A stretch of DNA of 5,961 bases from positions 1-5,961 of the forward strand of contig VBKX01000662.1 in NCBI GenBank assembly GCA_005879435.1. Direction: 5' to 3'. Source of the DNA: Deltaproteobacteria bacterium. GTDB taxonomy: Bacteria; Desulfobacterota; Binatia; UBA9968. Positions 1-4,853 of this stretch are shown here, one piece after another (position 1 is the first letter of the stretch; the number at the start of each line of letters is the position of its first letter). Below the pieces are notes generated by a model. That model was not told where the DNA came from, made no database searches, and saw nothing but the letters and a program-made list of their open reading frames with translations. Position numbers and translations under genes: made by a program.

Positions 1-498
1 AGCTATCGCGACATCGAACGCTGGGGTGGCAAGATCATGGAAGCGCCCAACCCGAGCGGGCCCGTGCGCAAGGACCATATTCAATCCGGCAAAGCCGACG
101 CCGTATTCGACGAAGGCGTCAAGAGCTGGGGCCCAACCGCGCTCAACGCCGGCATGCGCTTTCTGCCGATCAACGACGCCGCTGCGCACCACATGAGCAA
201 GCTGGGATTTCCCAGTGCCATGCTGACACGCAAGCATTATCCGAAACTGGCACGCGACATTCGCTGCGTCGACTTCAGCGGCTGGACGTTTTTCTGCCAC
301 GCCGACCTGCCCGCGAATATCGCTTACGCGATGGCGAAAGCCGTCGATCTTTGTCATAAGCAGATTCCGGTGGACCACTTCGACAAGCGGCCCATGACCA
401 TCCGCGAGTTCTGCCGTGGCGGCGAAGCCGGGCAATTGAACATCCCGCTCCATCCCGGGGCAAAAAAATATTTCCGCGAGAAGGGATATGTTGATTAG
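1..498 (+). CDS. TRAP transporter TAXI-family solute receptor, C-terminal part (5' end outside window)
   Basis: The frame is open from base 1 and ends at TAG 496-498, giving 165 residues. The start lies upstream, so the ATG at 37 is internal. The C-terminus carries the motif I know from TAXI receptors, IPLHPGAKKYFREKG, with HPGA at window residues 151-154. Before it come a ligand-domain stretch (DAVFDEG) and a segment rich in aromatic residues (SGWTFFCHADLP) followed by a helix. Family members are usually about 320-350 residues, so roughly the last half is visible. TAXI receptors are periplasmic and deliver carboxylates or amino acids to a fused DctQM-type membrane protein. No such membrane gene lies downstream, so the receptor is either paired upstream of the window or orphan. 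The signal peptide cannot be seen. The next gene is 113 nt away across an inverted repeat. The family call is fairly sure. The substrate is unknown. Confidence 0.8.
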   Translation, partial: SYRDIERWGGKIMEAPNPSGPVRKDHIQSGKADAVFDEGVKSWGPTALNAGMRFLPINDAAAHHMSKLGFPSAMLTRKHYPKLARDIRCVDFSGWTFFCHADLPANIAYAMAKAVDLCHKQIPVDHFDKRPMTIREFCRGGEAGQLNIPLHPGAKKYFREKGYVD

Positions 499-506
499 GA
501 AAATCT

Positions 507-578
507 CCCGCAAAGGCGCAAAGACGCTAAGTTCGGAAGAAAATACTTCTTACCTTTGCGCCTTGACGCCTTTGCGGG
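507..578. repeat. Intergenic inverted repeat with GCAAAGGCG-type arms
   Basis: Bases 507-518 (cccgcaaaggcg) are perfectly complementary to 567-578 (cgcctttgcggg). Pairing continues imperfectly inwards: 519-530 against the 551-566 region, where another ctttgcgcc block sits. The left arm itself is a partial direct repeat (gcaaaggc, gcaaagac). It fills most of the 113-nt gap between the TAXI gene and the NMT1-like gene. From memory, similar GCAAAGGCGCAAAGACGC palindromes are dispersed between genes in many environmental bacterial genomes, so this is probably a REP-like element. No T-tract follows, so it is not a standard intrinsic terminator, although the hairpin could protect mRNA ends or attenuate read-through. 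Confidence 0.75.
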
Positions 579-611
579 GAACAGTCCGATTGGTCAAGCT
601 TCACTAGTACA

Positions 612-1610
612 ATGGCAACACGATTACACCGCTGCGCCCATCGCATCTTACTCGTCACACTTCTCGCGGCAATAATGTTCTGCTCCGCGAGAGACCTTCG
701 CGCCGAGTTGTTTCGCATCGCGCTCTCTACCCGAGACTTCGGTTATCTGCCGCTCTACGTCGGTATGCGCGCCGGTATGTTCGCCCAGGAAAATCTCGAC
801 GTCCAATGGATTCAAGTGGGTTCCAGCGTCGTCGTGACGGCTTTGCTGGCCGGCGAGATCGATGTCGCTGGCATCGCCGGGTCTTCGATGCGCGCGGCGG
901 CGCGCGGTGCGCCGCTCAAAGCAGTGTTTTTCCCCTACCACCGCTCGCTTTTCGTGTTAATGGGCGCCCCCAGCATCAAGCGCGTGCAAGACTTGAAGGG
1001 AAAAGTTATCGGCACCACGGGGCCCGGCGGCACCACCGAGCTGGCCGCATCCATGGTGCTGCAGAATCACAACATGGACCCGAGGAAAGACGTGACGTTC
1101 ATGAATATCGGCGGCGCGGAGACTTCCGTGATCGCCATGCGCAACGGCACGATTCACGCCCGTGCTTTTAATCCCGACGCCGCGGTGCTGCTCAAGAAAC
1201 AGGGATTCACGGAATTGGCCGTCCTCGCGGACATGGGACCCTGGCCTTGGGCGGGATACTCGACCTCGGACGCGCACTTGAATAGTCGCCGCGACAAGCT
1301 CAAACGCTGGACGCGCGCGATGGTGAAGAGTCTGCAATTTATCAAAACCCGCAAAGACGAGACGCTGAAAATCGCCCAGGGCGAATTCAATCACCCGCGC
1401 GACGTGATCGAAGGGGCCTGGGAAATTTGCATGAAAGCTATCGACGCGCAAAATCCCGGCGGCGTGAGCGACGACGATATGCACAAGAACATCGATTTAA
1501 CGATCACCCAGCCGTTGAAGCTCTCCGCGAGCCCGCCGTTGGCGCAGTTGGTGGACTTTTCCGTGCTCCGCGAAGTTCATAAAGAATTGGGAATTGCCGG
1601 GCGTAAATAG
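612..1610 (+). CDS. NMT1/THI5-like (SsuA-type) ABC transporter substrate-binding protein
   Basis: This encodes a 332-residue protein with a Sec signal peptide: basic residues at 4-11, a hydrophobic stretch at 12-24, and a likely cut after A31 (LRA|EL). The mature part opens with FRIALSTRDFGYLPLYVG and a following segment (AGMFAQENLDV), the usual N-terminal lobe of NMT1/SsuA-like proteins. It continues with LLAGEIDVAGIAGSS (about residues 79-93) and LKGKVIGTTGPGG (about 128-140). Family members bind small organic ligands such as alkanesulfonates, nitrate or pyrimidine precursors in the periplasm. The ligand here cannot be told. The length is normal. No clear Shine-Dalgarno precedes the ATG at 612. 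The in-frame ATG at 675 would remove most of the signal peptide, so 612 is preferred. A cysteine at 24 lacks a proper lipobox. The next gene starts 27 nt downstream, so co-transcription is likely. No permease or ATPase gene is nearby. Confidence 0.85.
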   Translation: MATRLHRCAHRILLVTLLAAIMFCSARDLRAELFRIALSTRDFGYLPLYVGMRAGMFAQENLDVQWIQVGSSVVVTALLAGEIDVAGIAGSSMRAAARGAPLKAVFFPYHRSLFVLMGAPSIKRVQDLKGKVIGTTGPGGTTELAASMVLQNHNMDPRKDVTFMNIGGAETSVIAMRNGTIHARAFNPDAAVLLKKQGFTELAVLADMGPWPWAGYSTSDAHLNSRRDKLKRWTRAMVKSLQFIKTRKDETLKIAQGEFNHPRDVIEGAWEICMKAIDAQNPGGVSDDDMHKNIDLTITQPLKLSASPPLAQLVDFSVLREVHKELGIAGRK

Positions 1611-1624
1611 AAATTGTTTGAACT

Positions 1625-1629
1625 AGGAG
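1625..1629 (+). promoter_or_regulatory. Shine-Dalgarno site fixing the start at 1638
   Basis: AGGAG lies 8 nt before the ATG at 1638. This is the best ribosome binding site in the window. It lies inside the longer reading frame that opens at TTG 1614, which argues that the true start is 1638 rather than 1614. Confidence 0.8.
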
Positions 1630-1637
1630 TTTTTCCG

Positions 1638-2702
1638 ATGCCGCGAAAATTTCTTGCTTCTTTAGTGCTTGCAATGCCGCTGCTATGGTCGGTCGCGCTG
1701 CGCGCGCAAACGACGGAATCCAAGTTGGGTGCGCTGGAAAAATTCTCTCTGCAAGAACGCCAGCAACGTTTATACGAAGCCTCAAAGAACGAAGGCGAGG
1801 CGGTGATCTACGCCAACATGGACGTGTCGGCGATGAAACCGCTGACCGACGGCTTCATGAAACGCTATCCCGGTACAAAAGCGGCCAGCGTGCACTTTTC
1901 CGGTGCGTCGATCATTACCCGCCTCGATTCGGAAGCCCGTGCCGGCAAGCCGATTTCGGATGTCGTTCTGAGCGGGCAGTTAGGCGTCTTGGCGCTGATC
2001 GATAAGAAAATCGCCATGCGTTATCGCTCCCCCGAACGAGAATTTTTCCGCGACGGCTTGAAGGACAAAGACGGCCTGTGGACCGCCTACATGACCAACG
2101 TCATGGTGAGCGCCTACAACACCCGCCAGGTGAAAAAAGAGGAAGCGCCGCGGACCATTGAGGATCTCTTGAAGCCGCGCTGGAAGGGCAAGCTCACCAT
2201 GGACAGTCAGTCCTATGTTTGGTTCGGCACGATGATGCAGTATCTCGGCGAAGAAGCCGGTTTGCGATTCATGAAGCGTTTGAACGAGCAGAATATTTCG
2301 CACCAACGCGGCCGGCGGCTGATGACTCAACTGGTTGCCGCGGGCGAATTCGACATGGCCGTGGAGACGAATTTGAATTCCGTGCTCACCCTGAACAAGC
2401 AGGGCGCGCCGTTGGCGTTTGCGCCGATCCAGCCCTATTTCTTGAGTCCGAGCCTCGTCTTCATGAGCGCCAATGCCCCACACCCGTATACCGGCGCGCT
2501 GTTCATCGACTATCTGCTATCCGAAGAAGGACAGAAGATCGTCGTGACCACGAATCGCATGCCCGCGAACGCCAAGGTTAAGTCGCCCGAGAGCCAGATT
2601 TTAGAGGGCCAGGACGTGCGCACGCCGAATATTTTCGATATAGGAAAGCGATATCAGGCGATCGGCAACCGCTATCGGGAGATCTTCGAAGGAGCAAGGT
2701 AA
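1638..2702 (+). CDS. Extracellular solute-binding protein, family 1 / AfuA-like (SBP_bac_6 type)
   Basis: This encodes a 354-residue periplasmic protein. The ATG at 1638 is chosen because AGGAG sits 8 nt upstream and the protein then begins MPRKF, a proper basic n-region. The hydrophobic core follows, with a signal cut probably after A23 (LRA|Q). The mature protein shows the usual family order: a lobe-1 start (EGEAVIYANMD), a helix plus FMKRYPGTKA, a hinge stretch (ISDVVLSGQL), the hallmark EDLLKPRWKGKL near residues 170-185, LVAAGEFDMAV, and the C-terminal ALFIDYLLSEEGQKIV. These proteins deliver ferric iron or organic ligands to ABC importers. The adjacent tyrosine pair that binds iron in FbpA-like proteins is absent (no YY anywhere), so an organic ligand is more likely than ferric iron. 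It is a diverged paralogue of the gene at 3762. It probably shares a transcript with the gene upstream. A repeat-filled 119-nt gap follows. Confidence 0.85.
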   Translation: MPRKFLASLVLAMPLLWSVALRAQTTESKLGALEKFSLQERQQRLYEASKNEGEAVIYANMDVSAMKPLTDGFMKRYPGTKAASVHFSGASIITRLDSEARAGKPISDVVLSGQLGVLALIDKKIAMRYRSPEREFFRDGLKDKDGLWTAYMTNVMVSAYNTRQVKKEEAPRTIEDLLKPRWKGKLTMDSQSYVWFGTMMQYLGEEAGLRFMKRLNEQNISHQRGRRLMTQLVAAGEFDMAVETNLNSVLTLNKQGAPLAFAPIQPYFLSPSLVFMSANAPHPYTGALFIDYLLSEEGQKIVVTTNRMPANAKVKSPESQILEGQDVRTPNIFDIGKRYQAIGNRYREIFEGAR

Positions 2703-2711
2703 CAACCTTAT

Positions 2712-2799
2712 GTTCCAATGGTTTCAGTCGTTCCAATCGTTCCAAATGCTCCGGAAACAATTGGAACCACTGGAACGATTGAAACGTTTGAAACTGATT
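2712..2799. repeat. Two opposed arrays of a 9-bp repeat forming a long imperfect hairpin
   Basis: The left arm has four 9-bp units of the type gttccaatc, starting at 2712, 2721, 2730 and 2739. The right arm has about four units of the reverse type (gaacgattg-like), starting at 2764, 2773, 2782 and 2791. The arms are complementary: 2729-2746 matches the reverse complement of the right arm at 16 of 18 positions (tcgttccaatcgttccaa against tcgttccagtggttccaa). The loop is short, around ctccgga. It fills most of the 119-nt gap upstream of the decarboxylase-like gene. The 9-bp period and unit sequence reappear at 4784-4828. It has no T-tract, so it is not a typical terminator. A role as a mobile repeat or an mRNA stabiliser is possible but unproven. 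Confidence 0.75.
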
Positions 2800-2821
2800 T
2801 GATCTAAGAAAGGACCTAGTC

Positions 2822-3754
2822 ATGTCCACTAAACCTCGCATTACTTTGGGCCTGCCCGATCATCCCCGCTGCCAGGCGATTATCGACGGTCAAGTCGGTA
2901 TCGAAGGCTATGAGCTCGAAGTCGATCCTCATTTCGTTTCTTCCGGAGAGCGGCATTACAAGTATCTGCACGGCGAGTGGGATGTCGGCGAGGTTTCCGC
3001 AGCAAGTTTGCTCCGCGCCATTGAGAAAGGACAACTTTATCATTGCGAGAATCATCTAAAACATCCGTCGGAGCTGAAAGGCAAAAAGTTCGGCTGCTTC
3101 CGTTACGGCGCCACTGCCGTTGTTTGGGCGCGCGGCTACTTGCTCGATGCGCACAACATCAAGACGACTGACATGCAATGGTTCGTTTCCGGCCGAGAAG
3201 TTTTCATCGGCCACGAGCTGCCGGTGAAGGTGCAACGTATCGAGCCGCCGCCGCCCTTCGGCGAAGAGAAGCTCGTGCTTTCGAAAATGTTGAACGAAGG
3301 CGAATTGCACGGCGCCGTGGTGCCCGGGGACAACGGCTATGCCGGTTTCTTCGGCGGCGGCGAGACGCCGAAGATGATGGCCGCTTATCCGGATGTAAAG
3401 CCGCTCTTCGATGACAATCAAGAAATCATCGATTACGTGAAAAAGACCGGCATTAACCCAATCATGCACGTCTTATCGATCCGCCGCGAGGTCGCTGAGC
3501 GTCACCCCGACTTTCCCGCGAAATTGACGCGCGCCTTCATGGAAGCCCGCGACGTTGCACCACAGTACATGCCCGCCGACGAAATCGCCGGCTATCGGAG
3601 AGAACGCGACGAGCTCGGCGAAGATCCCTACGCCTACGTCATGGGTGAGAACGAAAAACGTACGCTAGCGGCCATGAACCGCTATCAGATCGAGCAAGGT
3701 CTGATGAAAACCACCTTGCCGATGGACGACCTGTTCGTCGGACACGTGGGATGA
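2822..3754 (+). CDS. 4,5-dihydroxyphthalate decarboxylase-like / periplasmic-binding-fold protein
   Basis: This encodes a 310-residue protein that starts at ATG 2822, with AGGA at 2811-2814 7 nt upstream. It has no signal peptide, so it is predicted to be cytoplasmic. Blocks recalled from 4,5-dihydroxyphthalate decarboxylases appear in order: an N-terminal ITLGLPDHPR with a following DGQVGIEGYELEV; WDVGEVSAASLL near 53-64; HPSELKGKKFG and AVVWARGYLLD (about 81-110); GELHGAVVP; and GINPIMHVLSIRREV with H216, followed by FPAKLTRAFMEA. True members remove CO2 from 4,5-dihydroxyphthalate to give protocatechuate and share the fold of type-2 periplasmic binding proteins. Many homologues are annotated only as substrate-binding proteins, so catalysis here is not established. 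It is slightly shorter than the roughly 330 residues I recall for the enzyme. It sits between two AfuA-like binding proteins and overlaps the ATGA at 3751-3754. The family call is good. The substrate is uncertain. Confidence 0.75.
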   Translation: MSTKPRITLGLPDHPRCQAIIDGQVGIEGYELEVDPHFVSSGERHYKYLHGEWDVGEVSAASLLRAIEKGQLYHCENHLKHPSELKGKKFGCFRYGATAVVWARGYLLDAHNIKTTDMQWFVSGREVFIGHELPVKVQRIEPPPPFGEEKLVLSKMLNEGELHGAVVPGDNGYAGFFGGGETPKMMAAYPDVKPLFDDNQEIIDYVKKTGINPIMHVLSIRREVAERHPDFPAKLTRAFMEARDVAPQYMPADEIAGYRRERDELGEDPYAYVMGENEKRTLAAMNRYQIEQGLMKTTLPMDDLFVGHVG

Positions 3755-3761
3755 GACGATC

Positions 3762-4751
3762 GTGATGCAGCTATTCGTCCTATTTGTCCTAGTGGTCTTA
3801 CCCGTCGCGACCGCGCGCGCCGCCACCCTCGAGGACGCCGCCAAGACCGAAGGCGAAGTCGTCCTCTACAGCTCGCTCAACAATGAACAGATCGTCACTC
3901 TCGTCGACGCCTTCAAGAAAAAGTATCCGAACATCAAGCCGTCGTTTTATCGCGGCACCAGCGATCGAGTTTTGCAGCGCGCGGTCACGGAGTCCAAAGC
4001 CGGCCGCTTCGCCGTCGATGTCGTCACTGCGGCAGGCTTTCAACTCCAGCTGATGAAAGAATCGGGACTGACGCAAAGATTCGTGCCGCCGGAAGCATCG
4101 TCCTACAACGAAGGCTTCAAAGACCCTGACGGTCACTGGGTAAGCGTCCATTCGCTACTCAATTCGATGGCGTACAACATTCAGCTGGTGAAACCGAACG
4201 AAGCACCCAAAAAATACGAAGATTTGCTTGCGCCTCGTTGGAAAGGCCGCCTCGGCGTAAACCTCCTGGATCCGGAATGGTACGTGAGCCTGCAGTGGCG
4301 CTGGGGCAAAGAAAAAACGCGGAATTTTTTAAAGGCGCTCGCTGCGCAGCAGCCGGGCGTGCGCGATGGCCACAACATCACGGCACAACTTTTAGCCGCG
4401 GGCGAGTTTCACGCCGTGACCAATCCCTACGCGCACATCGCCGCCCGCATCAAAAACGAGGGCGGCCCCGTGCAGTACGTTTTCGACGAGCCGGTGATCA
4501 CTTACGTTCATCCGATCGCGTTGATGAAGGCCGCGCCTCATCCCAGCGCCGGTAAACTTTTGATGAGTTTCATTCTCTCCGTAGAGGGCCAGCGCATGTT
4601 GCGCGATCAGGGAAGAATTCCCAGCCATCGCGACATCGATCCGCAAGTCTTTTCCCTGCGCAATGTAAAACTTTTCGCCAGCGATCCACGCTTGGCTAAA
4701 GAGTACAGTGCCGCAGGTGACGAGATGCGCGCAATCTTGGGCGCGCGGTGA
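3762..4751 (+). CDS. Extracellular solute-binding protein, family 1 / AfuA-like (second copy)
   Basis: This encodes a 329-residue periplasmic protein if the GTG at 3762 is used, or 328 if the adjacent ATG at 3765 is used. The signal peptide is MMQLFVLFVLVVLPVATARA, cut after A20. It is odd in having no basic residue before the hydrophobic core. The mature part follows the same plan as the gene at 1638: EGEVVLYSSLN, FKKKYPNIKP, VDVVTAAGFQL, the hallmark YEDLLAPRWKGRL (about 152-164), LLAAGEFHAVTN, and LLMSFILSVEGQRML. There is no YY pair for iron, so an organic ligand is more likely. Only the hallmark blocks are closely shared with the first copy, so this is an old divergence rather than a recent duplication. 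It begins 7 nt after the decarboxylase-like gene with no clear Shine-Dalgarno, so translation probably depends on coupling to that gene. The stop at 4749-4751 is followed by a repeat. Confidence 0.83.
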   Translation: MMQLFVLFVLVVLPVATARAATLEDAAKTEGEVVLYSSLNNEQIVTLVDAFKKKYPNIKPSFYRGTSDRVLQRAVTESKAGRFAVDVVTAAGFQLQLMKESGLTQRFVPPEASSYNEGFKDPDGHWVSVHSLLNSMAYNIQLVKPNEAPKKYEDLLAPRWKGRLGVNLLDPEWYVSLQWRWGKEKTRNFLKALAAQQPGVRDGHNITAQLLAAGEFHAVTNPYAHIAARIKNEGGPVQYVFDEPVITYVHPIALMKAAPHPSAGKLLMSFILSVEGQRMLRDQGRIPSHRDIDPQVFSLRNVKLFASDPRLAKEYSAAGDEMRAILGAR

Positions 4752-4783
4752 ACCATAGAACGTTGAATACTGAACCGCATTTC

Positions 4784-4828
4784 TAACGATTTGAACGGCT
4801 TGAACATTTTGAACGATTTGAACGAGTG
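4784..4828 (+). repeat. Five tandem 9-bp units, gaacgattt type
   Basis: There are five consecutive 9-bp units at 4784, 4793, 4802, 4811 and 4820: taacgattt, gaacggctt, gaacatttt, gaacgattt, gaacgagtg. The repeat is of the same period and type as the right arm at 2764-2799, but no complementary arm is visible within the 102-nt gap, so it should not fold into the same hairpin. It ends 25 nt before the AOR start codon and 10 nt before its probable Shine-Dalgarno site. Confidence 0.75.
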
Positions 4829-4837
4829 ACGTTTCCA

Positions 4838-4843
4838 AAGAGG
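4838..4843 (+). promoter_or_regulatory. Probable Shine-Dalgarno site for the AOR gene
   Basis: AAGAGG lies 10 nt before the ATG at 4854, a slightly long but workable spacing. It supports 4854 over the in-frame ATG at 4902, which has no clear site apart from a GC-rich gggcgg. Confidence 0.5.
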
Positions 4844-4853
4844 CAGCGACAAA

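Noticed and set aside
507..578. Intrinsic terminator
   Set aside because: The hairpin is not followed by a T-tract and the loop is long, so it is listed as a repeat instead.
612..700. Lipoprotein signal in the NMT1-like protein at Cys24
   Set aside because: The residues before the cysteine (IMF) do not fit a lipobox. A standard signal peptidase I site, LRA|EL, fits better.
957..1484. Minus-strand open frame (175 codons)
   Set aside because: Shadow of the NMT1-like gene, with low-complexity His/Val/Ala-rich translation and no ribosome binding site that I can see.
1614..1637. Earlier start at TTG 1614 for the first AfuA-like gene
   Set aside because: The AGGAG site lies inside this stretch and points to ATG 1638. 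The extra residues would also put acidic and hydrophobic residues before the signal peptide.
1980..2483. Minus-strand open frame (167 codons)
   Set aside because: Shadow of the first AfuA-like gene. Its translation has no domain I recognise.
2712..2799. CRISPR array
   Set aside because: The units are 9 bp with no spacers between them, far from the 25-37 bp repeats and unique spacers of CRISPR.
2578..2841. Minus-strand open frame with FQxFQ and LERLERL-like repeats
   Set aside because: The periodic peptide simply comes from reading the 9-bp repeat (three codons per unit) antisense. There is no support for a gene.
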